Of a stretch of DNA of 64,000 nt, positions 52,932 through 63,903 are shown piece by piece. The notes under the pieces were generated by a model, which made no database searches, had not been told where the DNA came from, and saw nothing but the letters and a program-made list of their open reading frames with translations. Numbering within the stretch: position 1 is the stretch's first letter; the number at the start of each line of letters is the position of its first letter. The translations under genes and the position numbers were made by a program. Origin of the DNA: Arthrobacter sp. 18067 (GTDB lineage: Bacteria; Actinomycetota; Actinomycetes; Actinomycetales; Micrococcaceae); the NCBI RefSeq assembly GCF_902706295.1, contig NZ_CACSJJ010000012.1, forward strand, positions 62,001-126,000. The letters are read 5' to 3'.

Positions 52932-53612
52932 TCAAGCCGCGAAAAGCGCCTGGCGGACGGCGCGCTCGAAGCCGCTGACATGGACGCGCGCCAGTTCAGC
53001 AGCCTTTTCCTCATCGCCGTCAATGACGGCCCTCAGCAGGTCCAAGTGTTCGCGTACATGATGCTCAAGATCAGGCAGCCGATCCAGGACCATGCACCAG
53101 ATGCGCGTAGCCAGATTGTCGTAGCGAATCAGCACATCCTCGAGGTGCGGATTCGCGGCCGCGGCGTAGATGCCCTGGTGAACACTGGCGTCGAGACGAA
53201 GCGTTTCAACTACTGACGCGGCGCTGACATCAAAGTCCTCCACCGCGCGCATCACTTCGCGCAGATGTTCCTTGGTGGCGGCGGAAGCAACCCGCGCCGC
53301 ACGCGCTGCGGCGAGGGGCTCCAACTGCGCCCGGATCTCGGAGATGAACGCCAGGTCAGTTACTTCCACGCGGGTGGCGAACGTGCCCCGCCGCGGATAG
53401 GTGATGACCAGCCGGTCCAACTCCAGCCTTTTCAGGGCCTCCCGCACCGGCGTGCGCCCGATCTCCAGGTCCTTGGCGAGCTGATCATCGTTGAGAAGGT
53501 CGCCGGGCTTGATCTCCAGCATCAGCAGCCGGTCGCGAAGTCGTTCATAAGCGACGTCAGCGAGGGATTTCTTCGTGGCATCGCCGATGCTTGCAAGAGT
53601 TCCAAAAGCCAC
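52932..53612 (-). CDS. GntR family regulator, FCD (FadR) subfamily
   Basis: The 226-residue protein has a GntR winged helix (LADVAYERLRDRLLMLEI, DDQLAKDLEIGRTPVREALKRL, about residues 17-65) and an FCD effector domain. The FCD domain has metal-ligand histidines in DASVHQGIYAAAANPHL and HHVREHLDLLRAV. It starts at a GTG preceded by AAGGAG and is divergent from the purU-dmg operon. CTNATATATNAG sites precede purU, pdxS and the MFS gene, making it the best candidate regulator of the one-carbon locus. Confidence 0.9.
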   Translation of the reverse strand: MAFGTLASIGDATKKSLADVAYERLRDRLLMLEIKPGDLLNDDQLAKDLEIGRTPVREALKRLELDRLVITYPRRGTFATRVEVTDLAFISEIRAQLEPLAAARAARVASAATKEHLREVMRAVEDFDVSAASVVETLRLDASVHQGIYAAAANPHLEDVLIRYDNLATRIWCMVLDRLPDLEHHVREHLDLLRAVIDGDEEKAAELARVHVSGFERAVRQALFAA

Positions 53613-53686
53613 AGCGCCAGCTCCTTCTTCCTAGCCGAAAAAATCTATTGACCTGCCTCGGACACCAGTATACGCTGATTCCAATC

Positions 53687-53698
53687 CTAATATATCAG
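53687..53698. promoter_or_regulatory. Putative GntR operator in the divergent gntR/purU promoter
   Basis: CTAATATATCAG is a near-palindrome; a related GAATATATCT follows at 53711-53720 and a GTATAC core lies at about 53668-53673. The site sits between the divergent regulator and operon, as expected for GntR control. Confidence 0.5.
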
Positions 53699-53732
53699 TT
53701 CAGGACCCCGGAATATATCTAAAGGAGGCGAC

Positions 53733-54647
53733 ATGACCCTCATGGCGACAGACTCACCGGTAAGCACGCTGCCGAAGCCCGAAACGCTCAAAGACGAGCA
53801 AGCACAGAAGTTCGTACTCACATTGTCGTGCGTCGAACGGGCCGGAATCGTTCAGGCAGTGACCACCTTCCTGTTTGAGCGCGGCTTCAACATCGAAGAA
53901 CACCAGCAGTTCGACGACGGCCTCCGCCAGACGCTGCACCTGCGGACCGCCTTCTCCGGCCCGCTGTCCTACTCACCCGAGCGGCTCGAGGAGGAATTCA
54001 GCGCGATTGCCGGCCGCTTCGACATGAAGTTCAGCTTCCACGACCAAACCAAGAAGCGGGTCCTGGTGATGGTGTCCAAGTTCGGACACTGCCTCAATGA
54101 CCTCATCTTCCGCTGGAGGGGCGGCAGCCTCGGCGGAGACCTGGTGGTAGTTGCCTCCAACCACGAGACCCACCGGGCAATGGCCGAAGCTGCGGGCCTT
54201 CCCTTCGTCTACATTCCCGTCACCCCGGATACCAAGGCAGAGGCTGAACAGCGCCTCCTGGACCTGGTGGAGGAGTACAACGCGGACCTCGTGGTGCTGG
54301 CACGCTATATGCAGGTCCTCTCCGACGATCTCTGCCGCGCCCTTGAGGGCCGCGCCATCAACATCCACCACTCCTTCCTGCCGGGATTCAAGGGCGCCCG
54401 CCCCTACCACCAGGCCTACGACCGCGGCGTGAAGCTGGTTGGCGCCACTGCCCACTACGTCACCGCGGACCTGGACGAGGGACCAATCATCGAGCAGGAA
54501 GTCATCCGCGTCGATCACAGCTACGGACCCACCACACTCTCGACCGTGGGCCAGGATGCCGAAGCCCTGGCTTTGTCCCGCGCCGTCAAGTGGCACTGTG
54601 AACACCGCGTGCTGCTGGACCAGACCAGCACCGTGGTTTTCCGCTAA
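53733..54647 (+). CDS. purU: Formyltetrahydrofolate deformylase
   Basis: The 304-residue protein has an N-terminal ACT domain (about 26-105, LTLSCVERAGIVQAVTTFL) and a formyltransferase-type catalytic domain with N210, H212 and D248 (NIHHSFLPGFKGARPY, TADLDEGPII). It hydrolyses 10-formyl-THF to formate and THF. AAAGGAGG precedes the ATG. As first gene of the operon with dimethylglycine oxidase, fchA and folD, it frees THF for renewed methyl acceptance and passes formate to the dehydrogenase-like gene at 58826. Confidence 0.94.
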   Translation: MTLMATDSPVSTLPKPETLKDEQAQKFVLTLSCVERAGIVQAVTTFLFERGFNIEEHQQFDDGLRQTLHLRTAFSGPLSYSPERLEEEFSAIAGRFDMKFSFHDQTKKRVLVMVSKFGHCLNDLIFRWRGGSLGGDLVVVASNHETHRAMAEAAGLPFVYIPVTPDTKAEAEQRLLDLVEEYNADLVVLARYMQVLSDDLCRALEGRAINIHHSFLPGFKGARPYHQAYDRGVKLVGATAHYVTADLDEGPIIEQEVIRVDHSYGPTTLSTVGQDAEALALSRAVKWHCEHRVLLDQTSTVVFR

Positions 54648-57188
<2,541 letters not shown>

Positions 57189-57211
57189 TCCACCGCGCTC
57201 CACCCAGGGCA

Positions 57212-57252
57212 GGCGGCCCGGAGTTTCCTCCAGCAACCGAATCCGGGCCGCC
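57212..57252 (+). other. Intercistronic hairpin between dmg and fchA
   Basis: GGCGGCCCGGA (57212-57222) pairs perfectly with TCCGGGCCGCC (57242-57252), with a 19-nt loop followed by a C/T-rich stretch. It could end transcription after dmg, lower expression of the downstream genes, or protect the dmg transcript's 3' end. Confidence 0.6.
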
Positions 57253-57307
57253 ACCCTATCCCCCCTTGTTCTGTCAGCCTTAGTTCTCGGCCTGCCCAGG
57301 AAGACCA

Positions 57308-57934
57308 ATGATCAGCTCAGAAACCATCAACGACTACCTCTCCAGGCTTGCCTCACGTCAGCCCACTCCCGGCGGCGGCGCAGCGGCAGCCTTGCATGCC
57401 GCCCAGGGCGCCGCCTTGGTCGCCATGGTGGCCAGATATACGACCGGCGCAAAATATGAGGAGCATGCAGCACTGGTCAGCCGGATCACCAGCGCCGCCG
57501 ACCACCTGATCGTCGAAGCGTTGCGCCTTGCGGACGCCGACGAACACGCTTTCCAGTCCGTCATCGATTCCTACAAGCTCCCCGCGGAAACCGACGAGCT
57601 CAAGGCAACAAAGACCGCAGCCATCCAGGACGCACTTGTTCAGGCCGCCCATACTCCCGCGCAGCTCATCAAGGTTGCCGGTGAGGTGGTGGACCTTGCT
57701 ACGGAACTCTTTGACGTGGCCAACCCCAATGTCATCAGCGACGTCGCCGCTGCCGCAGACGCAGCGCGCGCAGCCGCCACAACAGCCCGGGTCAACATCG
57801 ACATCAACGTCGCCGCCATCAAACACGGCGAAGCCCGTACCCGCTTGGCGGAACAGACCAACGGCATCGAGGACAAGGTAGTCCTGGCCGCCGACTCCCT
57901 GGTGAAGCGCGTCCGCGAAAGGATCCTTGCGTGA
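57308..57934 (+). CDS. fchA: Methenyl-THF cyclohydrolase/cyclodeaminase family protein
   Basis: The 208-residue all-helical protein belongs to the formiminotransferase-cyclodeaminase C-domain/FchA family, with the signature QPTPGGGAAAALHAAQGAAL (residues 18-37) and ADEHAFQSVIDSYKLP. FchA hydrolyses methenyl-THF to 10-formyl-THF. Its stop overlaps the folD GTG by 4 nt. Because the neighbouring FolD lacks the cyclohydrolase lysine, this protein probably supplies that step between FolD and PurU. Confidence 0.88.
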   Translation: MISSETINDYLSRLASRQPTPGGGAAAALHAAQGAALVAMVARYTTGAKYEEHAALVSRITSAADHLIVEALRLADADEHAFQSVIDSYKLPAETDELKATKTAAIQDALVQAAHTPAQLIKVAGEVVDLATELFDVANPNVISDVAAAADAARAAATTARVNIDINVAAIKHGEARTRLAEQTNGIEDKVVLAADSLVKRVRERILA

Positions 57935-58815
57935 ACACCGAGATACTCTCCGGCAAGGGGCTCGCCTCCCTCATTCAGCAGCAGGCACAGGACGACGCGC
58001 GGATCCTCGAAAATGAGGGACTCCGCCCGGCATTGGCTGTTGTTGTCGCCACGGACGACGAGTCAACGCACTGGTACGTGCGGTCCATCGAGCGCGCCGC
58101 CGGACGTGCCGGCATCGAGTGCAGGATCGTCGATCTCGGCCAGGACGCCAACGAGCAAGTGCTGGCCGGTGTGTTGGAGGACCTCAGCGCGGAGCCATCC
58201 GTGCACGGGATCATTCTCCAGACGCCACTGCCCAACGGTGTCAGGGCTGACGGTTTGGTGGGGCTCATAGCTCCGGAAAAGGACGTCGACGGCGCCAATC
58301 CCCTCAGCCTCGGCCGTCTGGCTGTCGGTCAGCCCGCCTTCGCACCCGCCACAGCGCGTGCCGTCGTGGAACTGCTGGACCACTTCCAAATCCCCGTCGC
58401 AGGACGGAACGTGGCCGTCGTCGGGCGTTCCGCCGTGGTGGGCAAGCCGCTGTCCCTGCTCCTCCTCGAACGTGACGCGACCGTCACCATCTGCCATTCC
58501 AAGTCGGGGCCGCTGGAGCGCTATACGCAGCCAGCCGACGTCGTGGTTGTTGCTGCCGGCCGGACCGGACTGCTGAAGGGCAGCCACATCTCGCCGGAGA
58601 CGGTAGTGATCGACGTCGGCACCAACGTCCTGCCCGACGGTTCCCTGGTGGGAGACGTTGACGAAGCCAGCGTCACCGGAGTCGCCGCTGGCCTGAGTCC
58701 GGTTCCCGGCGGCGTCGGGTCAGTGACCACAGCGCTCCTGCTCCTGCACACCCTGGAAGCCGCCCGGCAGCAGTCCCGCAGCGGGTTGCTGGCTGCTTCC
58801 ACTTCCCGGATCTGA
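57931..58815 (+). CDS. folD: Methylene-THF dehydrogenase FolD, lacking the cyclohydrolase lysine
   Basis: The 294-residue protein has FolD architecture with VHGIILQTPLPNG, PEKDVDGANPLSLGRL and the NADP-binding VGRSAVVGKPLSLLLLE. The usual YVxxK active-site motif reads YVRSI: Tyr49 is kept but the lysine position is Ile53 (ATC at 58087-58089). In bifunctional FolD that lysine is required for cyclohydrolase but not for dehydrogenase activity. The gene overlaps fchA, which encodes a separate cyclohydrolase. The protein is therefore probably a monofunctional dehydrogenase making methenyl-THF. Confidence 0.92.
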   Translation: MNTEILSGKGLASLIQQQAQDDARILENEGLRPALAVVVATDDESTHWYVRSIERAAGRAGIECRIVDLGQDANEQVLAGVLEDLSAEPSVHGIILQTPLPNGVRADGLVGLIAPEKDVDGANPLSLGRLAVGQPAFAPATARAVVELLDHFQIPVAGRNVAVVGRSAVVGKPLSLLLLERDATVTICHSKSGPLERYTQPADVVVVAAGRTGLLKGSHISPETVVIDVGTNVLPDGSLVGDVDEASVTGVAAGLSPVPGGVGSVTTALLLLHTLEAARQQSRSGLLAASTSRI

Positions 58816-58825
58816 AGGGTCTCCC

Positions 58826-61144
58826 ATGCATTTCAAAGCTCCGCGCGAGAACATCGACGAGTCAAAGCTGACCGTCACAAAACCCAAAACCAAAGCAGTG
58901 GGCATCCCGGCCGTTGCCAACGCCTTGAAGATCTCGCTGGAACAGATGGGACCGCTGCGCAGCGTCCAGACCCTGCTGGCAGTGAACCAGCTGGACGGGT
59001 TCGACTGCATGGGTTGCGCCTGGCCTGAACATGAAAAGCGCAATGCTGCGGAGTTCTGCGAGAACGGCGCCAAAGCGGTGGCCGAGGAAGCCACCCGCCG
59101 CCGCGTCACGCCGGAGTTCTTCGCCAAGCATTCCGTTGCCGAGCTCAAGACCCGCGACGATTTCTGGTTGGGCCAGCAAGGCCGGATCACCCACCCGATG
59201 TTCCTCGATGAAGGCGCAACGCATTACACGCCCATCGGCTGGGAGGAAGCGTATGACCTCATGGCCGAGGAGCTGCGGGGCATGGAACACCCTGATGAAG
59301 CGGTCTTCTACACCTCCGGCCGGACCTCCAATGAGGCCGCGTTCGTGTACCAGCTTCTGGTGCGCGGCCTGGGGACGAACAACCTCCCGGACTGTTCCAA
59401 CATGTGCCACGAGTCCTCCGGCTCAGCGCTGGTGGAAACCATCGGCATCGGCAAGGGCTCTGTCAGCCTGACGGACCTGGAAACGGCATCGCTGATCTTC
59501 GTCGCCGGGCAGAACCCCGGCACCAACCACCCGCGCATGCTCAGTGCCCTGGAAAAGGCGAAGAAGAACGGTGCGGTCATCGTGTCCGTCAATCCCCTTC
59601 CTGAAGCCGGGCTCCTGCATTTTGAGAACCCACAGCACGTGGCCGGCATGATTCAAGGGACCCAGCTGACGGACGACTTCCTGCAGATCCGTGCCGGTGG
59701 CGATCAGGCCCTCTTCCAGGGTTTGGGCAAATACCTGCTCGAAGCCGAAGCTGAGGGGCGGAAGACACCCGGCCTGCAAACGGTCCTGGACCATGAATTC
59801 ATCAACAACCACACGGTAGGCATCGATGACTATCTGCGACACCTGGAGAAGGTGGAGTGGGATGACATCGTGGAGGCAACCGGCCTGACCTTGGAGCAGA
59901 TCCATTCGACGGGTGAGCGGCTGCTCGCCTCCAGTGCCACCATCGTGTGCTGGGCCATGGGACTGACCCAGCACAAGCATTCCGTGCCGACCCTCCGCGA
60001 TGTGGTCAACGTCCTGCTGCTCCAGGGCAACATCGGCAAGCCCGGAGCCGGCGTCTGTCCGGTGCGCGGCCACTCCAACGTCCAAGGTGACCGGACCATG
60101 GGCATCTTCGAAAAAATGCCGGAGACCTTCCACGACCGGCTGGACCAGGAATTCGAGTTCCGCTCTCCCCGGGAGCACGGCTATGACACCGTGGCAGCCA
60201 TCCGCGCCATGCGGGACGGGAAAGTCCGCTTCTTCATGGGGATGGGTGGCAACTTCGTCAGGGCTGCCCCCGATTCAGAGGTCACCGAGCAGGCCTTGGC
60301 CAACACTGGCCTGAGCGTGCAGATTTCCACCAAGCTCAATCACTCGCATCTGTCCACCGGACGCCGGGCGCTGATCCTGCCCACACTCGGCCGCACCGAG
60401 AAAGATACCCAGCGCACCGGCGATCAACGCGTCACTGTGGAGGACTCCATGAGCGCCGTGCACGCATCCCGGGGACGGCTCAAGCCCGCCAGTGACCACC
60501 TCCACTCGGAAGTAGCCATTGTCTGCAACCTCGCGGACAGGCTGTTCACCGATGGGCACAGCCGCCTGCCCAACACACCGCAAGCGTCGTGGCTGGCCAT
60601 GCGGGACGACTACACCCTGATCCGCAAACACATCGAAGCCGTGTTCGACGGATTTGAGGACTTCGAAGCGCGGATCCAGCATCCTGGCGGCTTTGTACTG
60701 CCCCACCCACCGCGCGATGCCAGGAAGTTCAACACCGCGTCCGGGAAAGCGCACTTCACGGGCAACGAGTTGGAATTCATCAAGATCCCGCCCGGCCGGC
60801 TGGTCCTTCAAACCCTGCGTTCCCACGACCAGTACAACACCACCATCTACGGCAAGGACGACCGCTACCGCGGCATCCACGGCGGACGGCGCGTGGTGCT
60901 CATCAACGCCGAGGACATCACCGAACTGGGTTTTGCCGACGGCGACATGGTCCACCTGATCTCCGAGTTCCAAGGAACAGACAGGCGGGCCGAGAACTTC
61001 CGACTCGTGTCGTATTCGACGCCGAAAGGTTGCGCCGCCGCGTACTACCCCGAAACCAACGTCCTGGTGCCCCTGGATTCCGTAGCGGATACCAGCGGAA
61101 CGCCCACCTCAAAGTCCGTCATCATCCGGTTGGAAAGGGCCTAG
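58826..61144 (+). CDS. FdhF/YdeP-family molybdopterin oxidoreductase (formate dehydrogenase-like)
   Basis: The 772-residue protein of the TIGR01701/YdeP group has a short N-terminal cysteine segment (DGFDCMGCAWPEH) in place of the canonical iron-sulfur motif. The molybdopterin domains (ALVETIGIGKGSVSL, VAGQNPGTNHPRML, LLQGNIGKPGAGVCPVRGHS) and a C-terminal MGD-binding domain follow. It begins 10 bp after folD. In context it would oxidise formate released by PurU and by formaldehyde oxidation. Biochemical activity of this subgroup is poorly defined, so formate is an inference from the neighbours. Confidence 0.85.
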   Translation: MHFKAPRENIDESKLTVTKPKTKAVGIPAVANALKISLEQMGPLRSVQTLLAVNQLDGFDCMGCAWPEHEKRNAAEFCENGAKAVAEEATRRRVTPEFFAKHSVAELKTRDDFWLGQQGRITHPMFLDEGATHYTPIGWEEAYDLMAEELRGMEHPDEAVFYTSGRTSNEAAFVYQLLVRGLGTNNLPDCSNMCHESSGSALVETIGIGKGSVSLTDLETASLIFVAGQNPGTNHPRMLSALEKAKKNGAVIVSVNPLPEAGLLHFENPQHVAGMIQGTQLTDDFLQIRAGGDQALFQGLGKYLLEAEAEGRKTPGLQTVLDHEFINNHTVGIDDYLRHLEKVEWDDIVEATGLTLEQIHSTGERLLASSATIVCWAMGLTQHKHSVPTLRDVVNVLLLQGNIGKPGAGVCPVRGHSNVQGDRTMGIFEKMPETFHDRLDQEFEFRSPREHGYDTVAAIRAMRDGKVRFFMGMGGNFVRAAPDSEVTEQALANTGLSVQISTKLNHSHLSTGRRALILPTLGRTEKDTQRTGDQRVTVEDSMSAVHASRGRLKPASDHLHSEVAIVCNLADRLFTDGHSRLPNTPQASWLAMRDDYTLIRKHIEAVFDGFEDFEARIQHPGGFVLPHPPRDARKFNTASGKAHFTGNELEFIKIPPGRLVLQTLRSHDQYNTTIYGKDDRYRGIHGGRRVVLINAEDITELGFADGDMVHLISEFQGTDRRAENFRLVSYSTPKGCAAAYYPETNVLVPLDSVADTSGTPTSKSVIIRLERA

Positions 61145-61184
61145 ATCCTCTACAGATTCTCCACCCGTCCAATGGTCCGTGAAT

Positions 61185-61233
61185 GGTGCTTCGGTGCCTG
61201 AAACCTGGGGAGGTATTTCCTCATCGAAGCACC
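61185..61233 (+). other. Hairpin upstream of formaldehyde dehydrogenase
   Basis: GGTGCTTCG (61185-61193) and CGAAGCACC (61225-61233) form a 9-bp perfect stem enclosing about 31 nt. It lies in the 145-bp gap between the molybdoenzyme and fdhA. Terminator, attenuator or protein-binding site are all possible; no long T-tract follows. Confidence 0.45.
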
Positions 61234-61289
61234 GCTTTCGGATCATTGGGCAGCACTTGTCAGCAACAGCCAAAGAATAGGGAGTGACC

Positions 61290-62507
61290 ATGTCAGGAAA
61301 CAGAGCAGTCGCCTACAAGGAACCCGGTGTCGTCGAAATCATCGACACTGACTACCCCACGTTTGAGCTCAAGGACGGACCCGGCGTCAACCCTGCCAAC
61401 GTCGGACGGAAGGTACCGCACGGCGCGATCCTCCGGACGGTGACCACCAACATCTGCGGTTCGGACCAGCACATGGTCCGCGGCCGCACCACAGCTCCAC
61501 AGGACCTCGTGCTCGGTCACGAAATCACCGGCGAAGTGGTGGAGGTAGGCCCCGACGTCGAGTTCATCAAAGTGGGCGACATCGTCTCGGTACCGTTCAA
61601 CATCTCCTGTGGCCGCTGCCGCAACTGCAAGGAGCAGAAGACCGGTATCTGCCTCAACGTCAACCCTGACCGCCCCGGCAGCGCCTACGGCTACGTGGAC
61701 ATGGGAGGCTGGGTGGGCGGACAGGCAGAGTTTGTGCTGGTTCCCTACGCCGACTGGAACCTGCTGCGCTTCCCGGACCGCGATCAGGCGCTGGAGAAGA
61801 TCATGGACCTGACCATGCTCTCGGACATTTTCCCCACCGGCTTCCACGGCGCCGTTACTGCCGGCGTTGGTGTTGGATCCACTGTTTACGTCGCAGGTGC
61901 CGGGCCCGTGGGCCTTGCTGCCGCCGTCGGCGCTCAACTGCTGGGCGCCGCCGTCGTGATTGTGGGCGACATGAACGAGGACCGTCTGGCGCAGGCGCGC
62001 TCCTTCGGCTGCGAAACAGTCAACGTGTCCAACGGCGATCCGAAGGAGCAGATCGCACAGATCCTTGGAGTTCCCGAGGTGGACTGTGGCGTGGATGCGG
62101 TGGGCTTCGAAGCCCGCGGCCACGGCAAGGACGCCTCCCACGAGGCCCCCGCCACCGTACTGAACTCCCTTATGGACATCACGGCCGCCGGCGGATCCCT
62201 GGGCATCCCCGGGCTCTACGTCACCGGCGACCCGGGCGGAATCGACGACGCCGCCAAGCACGGCTCCCTCTCGCTGTCCCTTGGTACCGGCTGGGCCAAG
62301 TCCTTGTCCTTCACCACTGGCCAGTGCCCGGTCATGAAGTACAACCGTCAGTTGATGATGGCCATCCTGCATGACAAGGTCCAGATCGCCAAGGCAGTCA
62401 ACGCCCAGGCGATCCCGCTCGAGGACGCTCCCCGCGGCTACGCCGAATTCGACGCCGGAGCGGCAACAAAGTTCGTGCTGAACCCCAACGGCTACGTGAA
62501 GGCGTAG
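61290..62507 (+). CDS. fdhA: Glutathione-independent formaldehyde dehydrogenase
   Basis: The 405-residue zinc alcohol-dehydrogenase-family enzyme is of the Pseudomonas FdhA type. Catalytic zinc ligands include C56 (NICGSDQHMV) and H77 (LVLGHEITGE); structural zinc cysteines are in CGRCRNCKEQKTGIC (107-121). The NAD-binding VYVAGAGPVGLAAAVGAQ follows. The ATG at 61290 sits 5 nt after GGGAG, better than the GTG at 61284. It oxidises formaldehyde, the product of the Rieske demethylase, to formate without glutathione, which suits an actinobacterium. Confidence 0.93.
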   Translation: MSGNRAVAYKEPGVVEIIDTDYPTFELKDGPGVNPANVGRKVPHGAILRTVTTNICGSDQHMVRGRTTAPQDLVLGHEITGEVVEVGPDVEFIKVGDIVSVPFNISCGRCRNCKEQKTGICLNVNPDRPGSAYGYVDMGGWVGGQAEFVLVPYADWNLLRFPDRDQALEKIMDLTMLSDIFPTGFHGAVTAGVGVGSTVYVAGAGPVGLAAAVGAQLLGAAVVIVGDMNEDRLAQARSFGCETVNVSNGDPKEQIAQILGVPEVDCGVDAVGFEARGHGKDASHEAPATVLNSLMDITAAGGSLGIPGLYVTGDPGGIDDAAKHGSLSLSLGTGWAKSLSFTTGQCPVMKYNRQLMMAILHDKVQIAKAVNAQAIPLEDAPRGYAEFDAGAATKFVLNPNGYVKA

Positions 62508-62628
62508 TACGAACAAATTCAGTACGCACCACACGGGTACCGGGGACGGCGCGGCAATCATTACGGGAAGGCCGGGCAGTCCCCGGTATCTGCTCTTATC
62601 AGCACCACCACATCAGGCAGGGGCATCC

Positions 62629-63903
62629 ATGCTCGCACAAGCAATCTTTACCGACGCTCCCAGGACCTTTGATGCAGGGGCCACCGTGGGCGGCGAACGG
62701 CGGCACGCGCCCACCTGGGCCGAAGCCCGGCAGCTGGCCTACGACTGCGCCGGCCCGCTTCCGTCGTCGAACGTCGCCCTCGGCGAAGCGATCGGGCGCA
62801 CATTGACCAGCCCGGTCACCGCCCACCAGGACCTGCCCCACTACGCGTCATCTGCCATGGACGGCTGGGCCATCAGTGGCAGCGGCCCGTGGACCATCAC
62901 AGCGTCAGGCCGGACGCTCGCCGTCGGTGAGGCCAGCGTCATTGCCACCGGCGGGCTGATTCCATCCGGTGCCACTGCGGTGCTCCGCAAGGAGAGTGGA
63001 GAGGTCCGCGGAGACGTGCACCTCTCACTCAGGCACGACGCGAAGCCGGGCGAGGCACTCCCCGGCCGGCACGTGCGACCCGCTGGTGAAGAAGCCTCCG
63101 CGGGTGAAGTCCTCATACCCGCCGGAACGCTCCTTAATCCGGCACACATTGCCCTCGCCGCCGTGGCTGGTCACGACCACCTTCAGGTACAGCGCAAGCC
63201 GAGGGTCGGCGTCGTGCTTACCGGATCGGAGGTCGTGACCTCAGGTGAGCCTGCACCAGGACGGGTCCGCGACGCATTCGGTCCGCAGCTGGATGCGGTC
63301 ATTTCGCAATTGGGCGGGGTGCCCGAGGGCCAGCTCAGGATTGGCGATTCGTACGAAGAGTGGTTGGCGGCCCTTGGCGGTGCCCCTGAGGCGTTGCGGC
63401 CGGACGTGACCATTACTACCGGCGGAACCGGGAAATCCGGGACAGACCACTTCCGCGATGCCATCGCTGCACTCGGCGGCAGGCTCCTCCTGGACGGGAT
63501 TGCCATGCGGCCGGGCCACCCGGCAGTGTTGGCCGAACTTCCTGATGGCCGTTTCGTCATCGGGCTACCGGGAAACCCGCTGGCCGCCATGATGACCCTC
63601 ATGACCCTTGGCGAACCCCTTTTCGCTGCCTTGGGAAGCCGGCCCGTCCAACAGACCGCGCATATGGTCTCCGGGGCGGACCTGGACCCCACCCCGGGAA
63701 GCACACGTCTCATACCCTGCACCCTGATCCACGGCCTCGTGTTCCCCACCTCCCACACTGGGCCCGGGATGATGCGTGGGCTCTCACGGGCGGACGCCTA
63801 CATGGCTGTTCCGCCGGAGGGCGTGGCAGCGGGCTCTCCAGTCCCAGTCCTGCCGTTGCCATGGACATCCCCCATCGGCTCCGTTGACCACCAAGTCTGT
63901 TGA
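62629..63903 (+). CDS. moeA: Molybdopterin molybdenumtransferase MoeA
   Basis: The 424-residue protein has MoeA_N (LPHYASSAMDGWAISG), the MoCF-binding middle domain (VVLTGSEVV, TITTGGTGKSGTDHFRDA, GLPGNPLAAMMTL) and a C-terminal domain. It inserts molybdenum into molybdopterin. It lies 121 bp after fdhA, at the end of a cluster with a molybdenum enzyme (58826) whose cofactor it can complete. Its N-terminus has about 25 extra residues before the domain. Confidence 0.92.
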   Translation: MLAQAIFTDAPRTFDAGATVGGERRHAPTWAEARQLAYDCAGPLPSSNVALGEAIGRTLTSPVTAHQDLPHYASSAMDGWAISGSGPWTITASGRTLAVGEASVIATGGLIPSGATAVLRKESGEVRGDVHLSLRHDAKPGEALPGRHVRPAGEEASAGEVLIPAGTLLNPAHIALAAVAGHDHLQVQRKPRVGVVLTGSEVVTSGEPAPGRVRDAFGPQLDAVISQLGGVPEGQLRIGDSYEEWLAALGGAPEALRPDVTITTGGTGKSGTDHFRDAIAALGGRLLLDGIAMRPGHPAVLAELPDGRFVIGLPGNPLAAMMTLMTLGEPLFAALGSRPVQQTAHMVSGADLDPTPGSTRLIPCTLIHGLVFPTSHTGPGMMRGLSRADAYMAVPPEGVAAGSPVPVLPLPWTSPIGSVDHQVC

